Part shown: positions 11,828 to 23,400 of the stretch, one piece after another | How positions within the stretch are numbered: the stretch's first letter is position 1 | Layout of the letters: each line of letters begins with the position of its first letter | Assembly (NCBI GenBank): GCA_017591395.1 | Contig: WEDG01006564.1 | Coordinates: 52,479-116,478, forward strand | DNA from: Schistocephalus solidus | Taxonomy: Eukaryota > Platyhelminthes > Cestoda > Diphyllobothriidea > Diphyllobothriidae | Direction of reading: 5' to 3' | Length of the DNA: 64,000 bases | Notes under the pieces: generated by a model | What the model was told of the DNA's origin: nothing | Database searches by the model: none | Seen by the model: the letters and a program-made list of their open reading frames with translations, nothing else | Program-made: the position numbers and the translations under genes

Positions 11828-13128
11828 CATTAAATCAGAAGAAGAAGAGGCGATCACGGGAACAATAGGTTTAATATCCTGAAGTTTAAAAATCAAACAA
11901 AATTCCATCGTCGGAGGTGGGTTCGATTCGACGCCTCACAGTATTTAAGGGTTCTGAATATGCTGGCTGGCAGGGAGGTGGGGGCGGAGATAATGGGTTT
12001 CGGCTGCTTTATCTTCAACGAATGCTCATCTCTAACGGTTATCCTTGTAACTTCATAGAACGCAGCAGACAACCGAGACAACCTATAAAAGGAGCGATAA
12101 AAAACCGAAAGCATGGCGGGCAATGCCTTATATCGAGAACGGACCTGAAGCTGTTGCTCGTCTCTTACAACCACTGGGGATCGGCGTAGCCCACAGACCT
12201 GAGGCAACGAGAAGACATCTGGTCATGAAAACCAAGGCCCCTCTGTCACGCGGCAAAATGGCGAACGTCATCTATCGTGTTCAGTGCGGTTCCTGTGAGG
12301 CGATCTATGTCGGAGAGACCAATAAACGACAACATAACCCGCATGAGTAAGCAAGAAAAGGCCGTAAGAAGGATGGATCAGCTCTCGCTGGTTGTGGATC
12401 ACCGTGCAGCCCCTGGACACACCTTTTCTTTCCAGGATGCCAAAATCCTAGGCCGAGTTATCGACCAAACAGTCAGAGAAACGCTCGAGGCCTGGCACAC
12501 CGTACCAACTTCCATCAAACGCTGGACTATTCTTCCGGCGGCCTACCAGGCCGTACGAGTGTGACTCAATCAAATTAATCGCAGGTAAGAAGTGAGACTG
12601 GTCGCGGTCGCAAGCAAACGCATACTGAGCCAGAACACAGGCCTGAGCGAACCTATACCACACACCAACGCATTCGTTGGGATAACTGCGAAGGACGCAA
12701 CCCAGCAAGACCTCCGGTCAGGCGTGAAAACGGACGCAGATGAACATAGTTCGCGCATGAACACCGATGATGGGCGTCTCCAACCAAATAGGCATGGAGA
12801 CACCGGCAACAATTCAGCAACCACAGATGAGACGCGCACGGACAGATGCAAACGAAGGACGAGAAAATGATATGTGGGTCCGGGACAACAGACGCATGCA
12901 ATGCAGACGAGATCAATGACCATTGCCATCGCGACACAGCCCCCACACGAGGTGAGGGAGAAAAGGCGCTGCAATGAATCCTGCACGAATAGCTGTAGAG
13001 CCAGCATATTCAGAACCCATAAATACTGTGAGGCGCCATACCGAACCCGTCTCCGACGATGGAATCTTGTTTGATTTTAAAAATTTAGGATATTAAGCCT
13101 ATTGTTCCCGTGATCGCCTCTTCTTCTG

Positions 13129-13132
<4 letters not shown>
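11828..13132 (+). pseudogene. 5'-truncated PLE flanked by inverted repeats
   Basis: This plus-strand PLE remnant has only the end of the polymerase and the GIY-YIG domain. From about 11989 it reads the thumb-like MLISNGYPCNFI segment. At 12123-12347 the linker and the nuclease start follow, with VIYRVQC and AIYVGET forming the two GIY-YIG halves. A frameshift near 12340 moves the rest (HTFSFQDAKILGR, then the tail) to another frame, which stops at 12564. The remnant is bracketed by about 125-bp inverted repeats, 11836-11968 and 13004-13128, roughly 90% alike. These may be inverted terminal repeats of this subfamily or two opposed copies of its end. TA tracts lie on both sides. No function remains. 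Confidence 0.75.

Positions 13133-13177
<45 letters not shown>
13133..13177. repeat. (TA)n microsatellite
   Basis: A pure TA run between the inverted-repeat end of one PLE remnant and the 3' end of the next, on the opposite strand. Confidence 0.95.
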
Positions 13178-13181
<4 letters not shown>

Positions 13182-13364
13182 ATTGAAAACTTTCTATCGG
13201 AAACGGAGCTTTATTGTGTAAATGTTCAACACCGGTCCTCCGGGTCGTCGTCAGACGCAGGCGGCAGCAAATGTGACCAGAAACAGTTGACATCGTAATC
13301 ACGCGAAAAAAAATCGATACTGGCGTGAACATTGGCACCATTGAGCGGCCACCGTGTGTATCAG

Positions 13365-15020
13365 CCTGTCCTGATTGGTTTTCGTTTCTTCCATTTCTCT
13401 TTGAGATGTCTGTACGCCGCATCCAACTCGATATGTCTGTTGATGCATGAATCATCTGAATGCATCGCCTCGAGGAACTCTCAACCTTTCTTGAAGGGAC
13501 AGGCGGCGACAATCCGAGTTTTATCCCAAGCGAAGGTGTGCCCGGTGTCTAGAGTATGCATAGCTGTTTGGGACAGATGGTCCCGCCTCTTTACTGCCAA
13601 CTGATGTTCATAGATGCGTGTAGAGGCAGATTTGCCGGTCTGACCAAAATACACGGCATCACATGCTTCACACGGGATCTTGTAGATGACTTCTTTCTTG
13701 TCCAAATAGTTGACCCTGTCCTTAGGGTGAACAAGCTGGGTACGCAAAGTGGTTGTCGGTTTGTGCGCCACATGAATTTGGTGCTTCCCTAGGTGTCTTT
13801 CGACGAGTTCAGACACATTCTTAATGTAGGGAAGGGTTCACCATGTTTTTATTTTTGGCGCCTCGTTAGAACTACTTGGTTCCTTTTTCTGTCGAATTCT
13901 GTCCTTTCAAGTATCGGCGTACAAAATCCTTAGGGTACCCGTTCTGCGAAAATAATTCACACAAGTAATTCAGTTCGATTCGATAGCCTTCTTCGTCGGA
14001 GCAATGTGTTTTTGCTCGACTGAGTAGACTGTTGACAGTACTCCGTTTGTGAGCGATAGGCTGATGGCTCTCATAAGGCAGAATAACTTCGGCATACGTT
14101 TCCTTTCGATAAACCGATGTGCGTAGTGTTCCGTCGGTCTTTCGTTGTACGAGAACATCAAGGAATGGGAGTTTATTGTCAACTTCCTTTTCGAGTGTGA
14201 ATTGGATTCCCGGGATTGTGGAGTTGATGGTGTTATGGAGCATTTCCAGTTGGTCCTTTTTATCGACAAAAAATGTGTCGTCTACATAACGTAGCCATAA
14301 TTTAGGATAAACTAACGGAAGAGCCGTGGCATCGAGTTTCTGCATTGCGATTTCGGCGAGAAAACCAGAGATGGGTGACACCATTGGAGCTCCTTTCAGT
14401 TGCTTATAGCATTTTCGGTCGAATGAAAAGTTAGTTTCTAAACGTAGATCCAAGAACTTGAGTACGGCCGCTGCTGGAACATCCGTATCGTGGGACGACA
14501 GAAGTTCCTATGTGTATTGTTTTGCTAGGGCTAACGGTATAGACGTGAATAGGGAAACGACATCGAAGGAAACCATTATTTCATCTGTGGAGATTGTGGT
14601 TCCTTTTAATTTCTTTAGAAACTCCGTTGAATTCTCAATTGAGGTTTCACAATTCTTTATAAGCGGATGAAGCTTTTGGAATAACCACTTGGAAATTTTA
14701 TAGTTGGGTGCACCGATCAATGACACTATAGGTCGCAGTGGAACTTCAGGTTAGTGGACTTTAGGCAGTCCATAAATCTTCACGATGATTAATTCAGTTT
14801 GTCGCAGGGATTTAGCAATATTTCCTGACAGTTGCTTCTTCCCTGTGAGACGTTTCAACACCTTATTAATAAATGAATTCTGTGTCTTTGTAGGGTCCGC
14901 GGAGAGAGGTTCGTAGGTGGCTCCATCTTCTAACAATGACAGCATCTTCTTATTGTAGTCTGTTTTGTTAAACACCGCAATCGCGGTTCCTTTGTCCGCG
15001 GGGAGAATGATAATATCCAT
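13365..15020 (-). pseudogene. Penelope-like reverse transcriptase/endonuclease, inactivated
   Basis: The most complete PLE coding region of one subfamily, read right to left. It encodes an N-terminal segment with IILPADKGTAIAVF and YGLPKVH (15020-14751), reverse transcriptase motif A SFDVVSLFTSIP (about 14570), motif B QLKGAPMVSPISG, the catalytic RYVDDTF (about 14290) and LPFLDVLV (about 14170). A GIY-YIG nuclease follows, with EVIYKIPC, AVYFGQT and STRIYEH (13700-13600). It would copy RNA into DNA at a nicked target. Two in-frame stops interrupt the polymerase (about 14748 and 14508). A frameshift near 13875 and another near 13490 separate nuclease and tail. The extreme N terminus is missing. 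It lies directly beside a family R hammerhead repeat. Confidence 0.9.
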
Positions 15021-15044
15021 GTCAGTTTTAAGACCCTTTAACCC

Positions 15045-15418
15045 TTTATATATATATAAGATTCATACTACTTGTAGTACTACTTGTTTGTAGAATGGGC
15101 ATTACGTGGTTAGTCCACAGTGGTTGATTGTCTTCGACCCAAATGTTCATTGAAATTTCAGGTCTGACCCTAAAAGTCATGTCCGAATCACCTGACTCCA
15201 TGTCCTGCACTTAAAAATTTCAGAAATTATTTACCCGATTATTCTCTGGAGTCCATATACCAGAAACCGCATAGAGAACCCCGGGGAACCCACTGAGGAG
15301 CCGAACCCCTCGTTGCTGTGTCAAGCAGCAACAGAAACATCGGCGAAACACGTGTCTGGGCTTTTAGCTAGTATCTATGTCGGAAGTACGGTATGACGTC
15401 TTTCCCATATATATATAG
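15045..15418 (+). repeat. Family R hammerhead repeat between TA tracts
   Basis: One full family R unit bounded by TA runs at 15047-15058 and 15408-15418. It has the same orientation as 11511-11767, so the two lie as direct repeats either side of the PLE remnants, as pseudo-LTRs of a PLE would. The hammerhead strand is antisense to the neighbouring minus-strand polymerase but parallel to the plus-strand remnant at 11828. Confidence 0.8.
15289..15360 (+). ncRNA. Hammerhead-ribozyme-like motif (family R)
   Basis: Stem I is CCCA (15289-15292) with TGGG (15357-15360). The core is CTGAGGA (15293-15299). Stem II is a perfect GCCGA (15300-15304) with TCGGC (15340-15344), and its loop contains a TTGCTG/CAGCAA hairpin. 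GAAA is at 15345-15348, palindromic stem III ACACGTGT at 15348-15355, and cleavage triplet GTC ends at 15356. Every required core base is present. Confidence 0.72.
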
Positions 15419-15480
15419 TTTGTTTTAAATTCTATATATTAGACATGGAGTTTAAATGGTAGAGCACATTTATATAGTAT

Positions 15481-15620
15481 ATATGGGGGTTAGAGTTGAC
15501 ACCGTATTGACAGCACAGATACGTGTTTCCATCGGCATTTTGCCGCTGCGTGTCACAGCTGTGAGGGGATCCGTGTCCTCAGTGTGTCCCCGGGGTTCCC
15601 TGCGTGCTTTCTGGTAGAAA
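15481..15620 (-). repeat. Diverged family R copy
   Basis: Aligns with family R only through the hammerhead region and the following GTTTCTGGTAT-like phrase. The rest is unrecognisable. It lies 70 bases from the conserved copy at 15045-15418 but in opposite orientation, and is much older judging by its divergence. Confidence 0.65.
15514..15586 (-). ncRNA. Diverged hammerhead-like motif with compensatory changes
   Basis: Read on the minus strand: stem I CACA with TGTG (15583-15586 and 15514-15517), core CTGAGGA (15576-15582), stem II CACGG with CCG-A-TG (one bulged A), GAAA (15526-15529), stem III ACACGTAT and cleavage triplet ATC, which is permitted by the NUH rule. Stem I differs from the CCCA:TGGG of the other copies at two positions that still pair, and stem II has been replaced by a different paired sequence. 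That is the pattern expected if structure, not sequence, was conserved. Confidence 0.6.
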
Positions 15621-18589
15621 GGCCAGGTTTGAAATTGTTGCTTGTGATTTCCTCAGAAATTAATCGCTAACATGGTTTCAATCGGTCTGCTTGAAGCTTT
15701 ATATGCGTTGAGTGAACGTTTATATGAATATTTGGGTTTACTTCTATCGTTATATAGGATATATGATAGCATATAACATATCCTTCATATGACAGCTTGT
15801 CTATCTGGGCAGGTTCACTGCCGTATATTTCGGATTATCGAGCATTTTCGCACCATGAAAGGATATTTCTTGGGTTAGATCCTGAAAAAATTGGATCACT
15901 GAGCCTAACATTAAACCACTTCGGTAGTGCTAAAAGTTGAGGCGTAATACGTTGGTTAGAGATCGGTCACAAAAGTTCCTGATGCCAACGAATGCTAGAT
16001 TGCATAGAGTTAAAGTATTCTTGTAAATGCATCTATCAGAACCAGGAAAAACTCTTACTTGGTACACAAAGCTTGTGTTTTGCATAGCCTGCAGGGTGTT
16101 ATTGATTGGGGATGCCCTTCAACTGGCAAAACTCTCTGGGCTGTTTTCCTCGTTGACGTGGGAAAAGAATATAAACCTCCCGTCACTATATTTTACTTTT
16201 GGAAGTCCCATTTACTCCTTCAACTCAACACTTTAAAACTCCGGTGCATGGCCGATTAAGCTTCGATCACTGCCGAAGAAATCTCACCAGGCGACCTTTG
16301 GAGAGACAGTCCATTTGGCTGGTCGATGGCCAACTGAACCTCCAGCTTGTATAACGGCCTGCTTCGCGCTGGATTTTTCATCCTACGCACGAGAGCCTGT
16401 TACCTATCCGTCCCTTGTGGAACGCTGGACAGTCTGCGTACAGACTAACCGTCGGATGCCAGCTTCCCAGGTATTTCTGCAGTTATTGGCAGTCACTGCT
16501 GAAACAAGGTCGTTCGGGAGAAGGGCTGCCTTCCTGTATCGCATTACGGCATCAGATAGAACGCTACGAAATCAACCCCTGCAGCATGCGTATGGGCAAC
16601 GTTTTCACACTGATTATAATCTTTATAAGTGATTCGCAGGACAAGTAACTGGACGCACGGCTCTATTTATCCATTTTAACTTGCGAAATTTCAGACATGC
16701 AAATGAAGGGGAGTGCAATTTAATTTATGTTTGCTGGCTCCAGTGAAGTTGGAAACATGTGACATGTTTATCATGCTTAATTACGGGTGCACATTTGAAT
16801 ACAGTATATTGCCACGTAAAAGGAGGTTAAATAACGATTTAAGAACATTTCAAGTTACTAATGGCCGTTGGGAACGTACCTCAGGTTTATCTGTATTGGG
16901 ATCCTTTTCGTTGTAGTAGGCTAAAATGAATTCATTAACTAAAAGGATTAAAAGACTTTCATTCAAACGTTTGACAGATGTGACAATGTGTGCTCTAGTG
17001 GTGATGGGATTTAGACTGCCATGTTTTATCGCATACGCTTTTTTTATGAAGGCTCATACGAGGAGTAAATGTCCCTAGGCAATGTGGATGAGTGAAGTGG
17101 GTGCAGTGGGTAGAGTATCATGCTCCAGGTACCGGTTCCCCAGTCCTGGTGTAATGGATCCACAAGGAACCAACCAGGCCAATGCGTGATGGAAACGTGT
17201 GATAACAATAAGGACACATTCGGATTGAGCCCAGCAATTTTAGTGATGAGGAAGAGGGTTGGGGTGGCGTCCGGATTTATAATCATATTCATCGTCGCGT
17301 GAGCTGAGGTGTTAGTGGCGGAGTACCAAGCGGTTTCTGAGACGGGAGGACTGCGTTCCGCGTTGATTATGCAGAGTCCAGAGATGACTAATAGAAAATT
17401 AAACAGACCACTGAGCAAATAAATTTGCCACTGTCTCCTCATCAGTATGTCCAATCGTTCTGTGGTCGCATTTTTGACCGTTCTCTCAGGGTAACCATCA
17501 CTGGACATTGAGTCTGCTTGCTCTGCGGAATACGTAGCTCATTGACAGTTTATTTGACGACTGCTAAGGCGATGCCAGCTGAAGTTCAAGGTGGAGCTTT
17601 CAGTGCAAAACCAACATGTTATTTTTGCAAATAGCTTTACCATATTGATCCTGGAAGCTGCTTTTACGTTATCCGTTCTCTGCGAAAGCACGTTGAGTGA
17701 CCACGATTTTGTTCTGCCGCGGCAGGAGGTGTTTGTATTAAGAGACCACCAGTATGCCTTTTAGTAGCCACTGCAATGCTTGGAAAGTTCGAAAACCCAA
17801 AAATGCATAAAATTAGTGAAAACTTATATCAGTGATAAAGGGAATAAATTTGGATTGTTCTTGTCTTGGTGGAACTAGCCCTTTCAGTCATTTCCGATAG
17901 CGCACAGCATCTGGCCTATCAAGCCGAGATTTGCCATTTCCCACTGAAATATTAAAAAGCCTCATGAAAATCGAAATCCTCTCATTTTTTAAGCACCCCT
18001 TTAAATTGCATGTAACCTTCTGTAAGGTGGTTGCACGGAATGCGATCGCACGGTTTTTTTAAATAAAATCTTACTAACCATACACAACCAAATCGTTTTG
18101 TTTAAAACTGAAGAATATTTTTGTAGCCATTATTTTTGAGCATCGATTGCACTTGTGGTTGAAAATATGTTCGTTAAAAAATCTGGCATGCTATCATGTA
18201 GGAGTTGCTTTTGAACTGAATGATTAGCTTACCAATTACACCGAGTTACTGTTTCTATAGAAAAATAACACATGATATTCTGTAAGTCTGTATGCTAACT
18301 CTAGAATATATCAGTTCGGTGAGGAGAGTATTAAAAATCAAAGACTTTCCTAGATGACTTTGGACACCTCCGCTATCACGTTTATTCCGTGACGCTTCGA
18401 TCAGCTCGTATCGAGACGCATGAATACTGAACTGACCATTTCGTAAATTATTCACGAATGTCTCGGACCATATGTAGTAAAACTACGTCCACACGTAGTA
18501 TGAGCGTCGAGGGGGCCGAATTTTCAGATGAATAACTACTCACTGTTCAGGTTATTATTTCGACAGTTTTACCATCGTCTTCGCCTAAG
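15621..18589. other. No recognisable gene; one long unassigned frame
   Basis: A minus-strand frame at 17044-17508 (154 codons) is the longest non-transposon frame here. It has one hydrophobic stretch (about residues 29-49, YLLSGLFNFLLVISGLCII) but no family I recognise. Its 5' part on the plus strand (about 17097-17150) has a weak tRNA-like A box and a GGTTCCCCAGTCC box, suggesting repeat origin. I do not call a gene. Confidence 0.35.
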
Positions 18590-18810
18590 TCCTTCGTGTA
18601 CTCCACCGCATGTTGGCGCAGAGACGGCGACTTACACTGCATTTACCATGTCCTCTCCTCAGCTGCCGGTGGTTGGTTTGGGTCACCTCCTTCCGCCCCA
18701 TGTGTGGCATTTTTTATGGGTTTGCATCCAAATAACGCCTCCTTTGTCCTAAATTTAGCCATATGTTATTCCACCCCATCTGTCGCGTGACCCGTTTAAA
18801 AGGGCGCAAG
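18590..18810 (-). repeat. Family B fragment
   Basis: The stretch from about 18690 to 18760 is the complement of the family B phrase that runs from the GGCGTTATTCGGGTTG box to ATAACAAATGCCAAACAT, best preserved at 43805-43850. The end near 18785-18805 retains a diverged ACGGGTCACG phrase. Confidence 0.6.
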
Positions 18811-19829
18811 GAGTACTACTAACAGTAGTACCATCCGTATGCCAGTGACCTCACCGTAGTTCCAAGCAAAAGCGGCCATGCCTACGACCGCACAGAATTT
18901 TCTCGACGTTATTTACACGTGTTCTCCATGAGGCCTCTAAGTGTTCGTAGAAGCCGATTGGTTTAGCCCGTTCTTTGTCAAATGCCTGTTAGTTAGCCGT
19001 CCAAAACACCATGGTAGAGTCAGCCCAGAGACTTTATTAAAGAGTTCGGCCGAAATAAAATATTTTATGCGAAACAACAATATATTGAAAATTGTATGAA
19101 CAAACAGTCCTGCTGACGCTAAAGCAGTGATTAGCAGAATAAAATACACAAACACCTGTTTCTTCTACGTTTTACCACATCATATTGCAACTGCAAGCGT
19201 TTAGGCTGCTAATTCTGCCTTGAAAAATTTGCTGTGTGTCTTCTGGTATGGGAAATCCATCTAACAGTTCTAGACTAATGCTTCTGGCACTTAAGTGTAT
19301 AAAAAATGAATGGCATTTAGGGTCTGGAACGTAATTTTCTAGTATTTTCCCGAAATTCTGATGATCTGGTTAGATTGAGAAGTCAGATTCGCAAACATAT
19401 TTCTTCATTAATTCGTCGTCAGGCTGCTACTATGACACCGAGAATGAACTCAGGAGTTATGTAAATTGTTTATGTGTTTCTCGGGGAGACGGTTAGTCAT
19501 ATTCTTCGTTCCCTCGCCGTCTGCATGACAGTGTCAACCTATTGAGGACTTTAGAGTTGAGAGTAAAGGGGGATTCTGGGTGGACTGTGAGTGATGTCTA
19601 CACATGATAGTGACTGTTATCGGTGAGTCGGCCAGGGAAGATGGATTGCCTTTATCAGCGTCTTCTGAAAACAGAGCGCTCGGTTCGCCAGCCGAATCGC
19701 CACTGTGTCAGCTGTTGCGAGCACCCGTTTACGTAGACCTTTACAGTAGTTTGCTGGTGCCCAAAGTCTTCTTTGAGTCAACTTAGTGGTTCTCATTGAT
19801 TAGATATAAGAGAATTGAACTTAAAATAG
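18811..19829. other. No recognisable feature
   Basis: Stops in all frames, with no known motif or repeat seen. Confidence 0.4.
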
Positions 19830-19834
19830 ATCGA

Positions 19835-21150
19835 TTTTCCCCTTGACATAGCCAGGCAGGTATGTGTTCACGTATCCTTTTCTCCAGACGCCTCGTTGTT
19901 TGGCCGCTGTACCGTGTTTCACAGGAGCATGTGAATGCATAAATATACACGGTAGTCTGTCTTTACCCACCAACCATAGGAAGGGAAGAATTTGCGAAGA
20001 ATATGTGCAAGTTCGCTGTCGGGATAGCACTCCTGATAGCCGTCCTTTAAGGTCGTCTTACTAATTCGATTGCTGAATCTCCTTCAAAGGGTAGTCTTAG
20101 AAATAAGTCTTTCTTCTCTGTAGTTGTAACAACAAGCTTTTTAGCATGCTCTTTAATATTCCAGGGGATGAATCTGTCTGGACTGCCCTTTCCACGGAAT
20201 ATATTCTGCAGCTACTGGATCTCTGCTTCAACGGTTTCAGGAAAGCAGAGGCGCCGCACTGTAGCCACAAATCCGTGGACTTAATTTCGTTTTAGATTAA
20301 GGGAAAACATATGTGAATGTGAATTTATTGTGCCGTCCAGGTTTTCTTTCGGAATATATTGCGGTGGATAGAACCATACTCCGGTCTGTATAGAAGGACA
20401 TCGATGAATGTGATTTCGTTGCTCGTCTCAATCTCTGCAGCAAAATGTAATGCGTGGTGTGCCTTGTTAAACTTTTGAACTAGATCATCGATATTGGTGG
20501 TGCGCTTCTTAGGCAAAATATACCATCCGCCTACCAACCATGGACATCAAGGTCATTGATAGTATCTTCGAGACGCAGTTGCTCGACCTTGCCCATGAAA
20601 ACTTGTGCGAGAAATGGTCCAAGCGGTGAACCCCTCGCCACCCTGTCTATTTGCCCGTCTATAGCTAACCGCTGCCGAGAAACTGGACGTTTTTTGCGCA
20701 CCGCGTCAGAATTTCTTGCAGGATCTTAAATATTATGCCTATTGGTTCGTTGTTTCCTTATATCTTCACATAGATGAGTTATCTTTGGCTTGTACGTTGG
20801 TAGTGAGGATACATATAGTGGTAGCATTGTCCTTTCGCAAATTTAGTCTTCTTGATTGCCTTTAAAGCTGTCTTTCAGAATACGCGAATGCAGAAAACGT
20901 TCATGTGGCTTTAACTTTTCTACCAGTCTGTTTGCAAGGGTGTGATAGGGTAAATTTCAAGATTGAATGAAGAGGCACCCCTGTTTGTTAAATTTTGGAA
21001 GGTCGTAAAATTATGTGTATTGTTGTATCCACGAGTCTTAGTCATTTGAACTCTTTGTCAGACAGAAGCCCTCCTTTCTTGAGATATTTCAGCTCCTTAT
21101 AAACTTGCCTTAGATGGCCTCTGTCCGATCCCCGTCTTTCTAGGATTTCG
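19835..21150 (-). pseudogene. Highly degenerate Penelope-like element
   Basis: PLE reverse transcriptase pieces can be read on the minus strand through many stops and frameshifts. From N to C they are a KYLKKGGLLSD segment (about 21095-21050), a GVPL-containing segment where the conserved GLPKIHK-GVPLRPI block belongs (about 21010-20950), motif B as RVARGSPLGPFLAQVFMG (about 20645-20590), and the post-catalytic FNKAHHALHFAAE and ITFIDVLLYRPEYGSIHR segment (20480-20370, in an open 70-codon frame). An SIYLPFKG-like linker remnant lies near 19880. The catalytic YVDD is not intact. Its motif B resembles the element at 40793-42900 more than the one at 13365-15020. Confidence 0.7.
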
Positions 21151-22397
21151 GAAACTTTTTACTATCCGACAAGATTTTTTATCCGTCTGGTTAGCACCAT
21201 ATTTTCATCTCGTCGAAACAACTTCAAACAAACGAGATTGGCTCTAGCAGGGGACCTTGGTACCTTAAAGCCTTCATTAAATAATGTTGGCAGCAGTTTA
21301 CCAGATTCAAGATACTTTAAGTCTAGATTTCGAGGTTTTTAGATCGGTAGTTTTGCTATAAAGACTTTAAAATTAGATTTCGAGCTCTAGTGGCTTCTTC
21401 CGCCGTGCAATGCAAAACTTAGGAACTAGAGAAAACAACGCTGCAAGGGTTTCGTCAAGACCTATTAGAGACGTATAGAGAAGTCTGAGCTTACACAGGT
21501 TGGACCTATCGTAGAAGCTTAGTTCTCTTATTTCTGATTGTCTACACATAGTCTTCCAAAGTCAGTCTCTCGAGACATCCAAGACAGTGGAGATGACAAT
21601 AATTCCGTTGATCTTTCTCAATTCCGGCGCCATATGTCTTAATACGGCTTTCTGCATGTCCTCATAGTGTGACTAAAGTGGCGGCAATATGGTTCCTTTA
21701 CAAGTTTTTCCAATGGTGTCACGGGTTTTCCCACGTGCTGCCAATCCTAACCTCGAGTTGAATGAATATTGCTTGATTTCTGTATGACAGCGACTTCACC
21801 ATGCTACTTAGTCAATTACTGACCAAAAGACCAGTTACGTATTTCACCGGCCTTATGGTCGCCACATGACAAAACTAGGACAGATTCCATTCTTCAGTGT
21901 GGCCTGCGGATTTCCCTAAGTAATTAATTCTGTAAAAATCCTGCTATAAAGTCCAAGGTGATAATTCTGTAAATTAATAATGACATAGCCTGAACATAAC
22001 TATGCATAAAACTATTTGTGGGCTTACATCGACATTTTGCTGGACGTTTGGAGTGATGACACAGTAAATCTCTCTGTGCGTGCAAGCAGTACTGTGGATG
22101 GCGTAATTATACATAACAGCTAATCACTCTCAAATCTGTCCTCACAGACAGCTCCCCAAAGTGGTGGCATATGCCGAGGAGATGGGAGGTGGGCACTGAC
22201 TAAATACACACGTAGACGTGGCAGCTTCTTTTAACTATCAAAGACGTTTGTACTTAATATGAGTCCTGCTTGCTCACTCGCGTTAGAGTAAGAACTGGCC
22301 ATGGTTGCATCACAGGCGCATATCGTGTAGTTGTGGACAAACAAATTGTTACCGATAGAAGCGAAGACGCGATTGTGGAACATTACCAACACAGACC
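21151..22397. other. Possible 5' continuation of the degenerate PLE; otherwise nothing
   Basis: The left part may hold the unrecognisable N-terminal region of the preceding element. No motif is clear enough to call. Confidence 0.3.
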
Positions 22398-22632
22398 AGG
22401 GAGACTGAAATGACTATTTCTGGCTTATTAGACGTCATCTGACAGCCCTACTCAAACCAAGGTGGTGCCGCACCCGAGACAGGGACCCGCAACTTGCTGA
22501 TTAGAAATGCAAAGCGTTAACCATTGAGCCACGGGCTCGTGGGCTTGCTGGTTTTAGATCAGGAATATGCACGTTGGTAGATGGGCGCTAACCGATCGGT
22601 TAAGGGAGTCATTCGTCCCATACTGCCTTGGG
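22398..22632 (-). repeat. tRNA-Arg-type hammerhead repeat
   Basis: Minus-strand member. The tRNA-like part (about 22540-22480) has the A-box-like GTGGCTCAATGG and a B-box-like segment. The hammerhead remnant (about 22450-22402) keeps GATGA, the paired TAATAAGCC region, GAAA and TCAGTC. The linker follows from about 22550 to 22632. Confidence 0.75.
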
Positions 22633-23154
22633 ACTCTCCCTACAACATTGTTAACCTATCCTGACAACATAAAATATTCTTAAATATTTGGCTCTGGAAT
22701 AATAGGCCAACAACGCAAATAGATGAGTTTAATATGTTGTACACATTAGTGTGACGATGGCTCCATCACACGTCTACGGTCTACAACCTCAGCGTCGAGT
22801 TTGGCCTCAGAGGCAACGCCATGCTGCTCGACTCGCAGATGTGCCGTTGAGCCTATTCTGTGAAGTTTTTGAATATTTTATACATTTAAGCTGCCTTTGC
22901 TGAACAGAAGTGTCGTTCAGTGCTACGTTGTGCACCAAAACCCGTCTGAACTAACAGCAGTTTACAAAGGCAAATTAGTTTCCGGTTGAGACTTCATTGA
23001 CAGGAAACATATAGGACCACTTTTTATTGTGCTAAATCAAATATACTCAGAATAAATCAATCTGCATAATTTTTAGCCACAACGATGGCCGCCTAAACAG
23101 GACTCAGGAAAAGAAAACATCCACAATGCATGAAGCTTTGCACTAAATTCCGAG

Positions 23155-23400
23155 AAAATTAGGTTTAGGATTTAGATGAGCGTTGGGGTTTATTTTAGGG
23201 TTTGAGTTTAGGGTAAGAATTGTGGTTAGGGTCATGAATAGGCTAAGGGTTAAGATTATTATCGTGTTTATTTCAGGGTTCAGGTTTGGGGTAGGGTAAG
23301 GGTTACAATTAAGGCGAGAGTTTATTTTTATGTTATGTTTAATGTTAGCATTAAGCCACTGGCACATTTACCCTTCCTGAATTTAACTGTAAGGCAACAT
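23155..23400. repeat. Degenerate TTAGGG-like minisatellite block
   Basis: Irregular GGTTTAGGG, GGTTAGGG and GGGTTAAG units (23160-23330) are flanked by a CACTAAATTCCGAG phrase and a CTTCCTGAATTTAACTGTAAG phrase. Both flanks recur in other blocks (30405-30505, 46795-46915, 48300-48590), so this is a dispersed element and not a telomere. Confidence 0.65.

Noticed and set aside
17044..17508. 154-codon minus-strand frame with a hydrophobic segment
   Set aside because: No known family, no splice or start context, and the 3' half overlaps a tRNA-like, repeat-looking sequence.
23155..23400. Interstitial telomere
   Set aside because: Units are irregular and the flanks are shared with other blocks, so it is a dispersed repeat.
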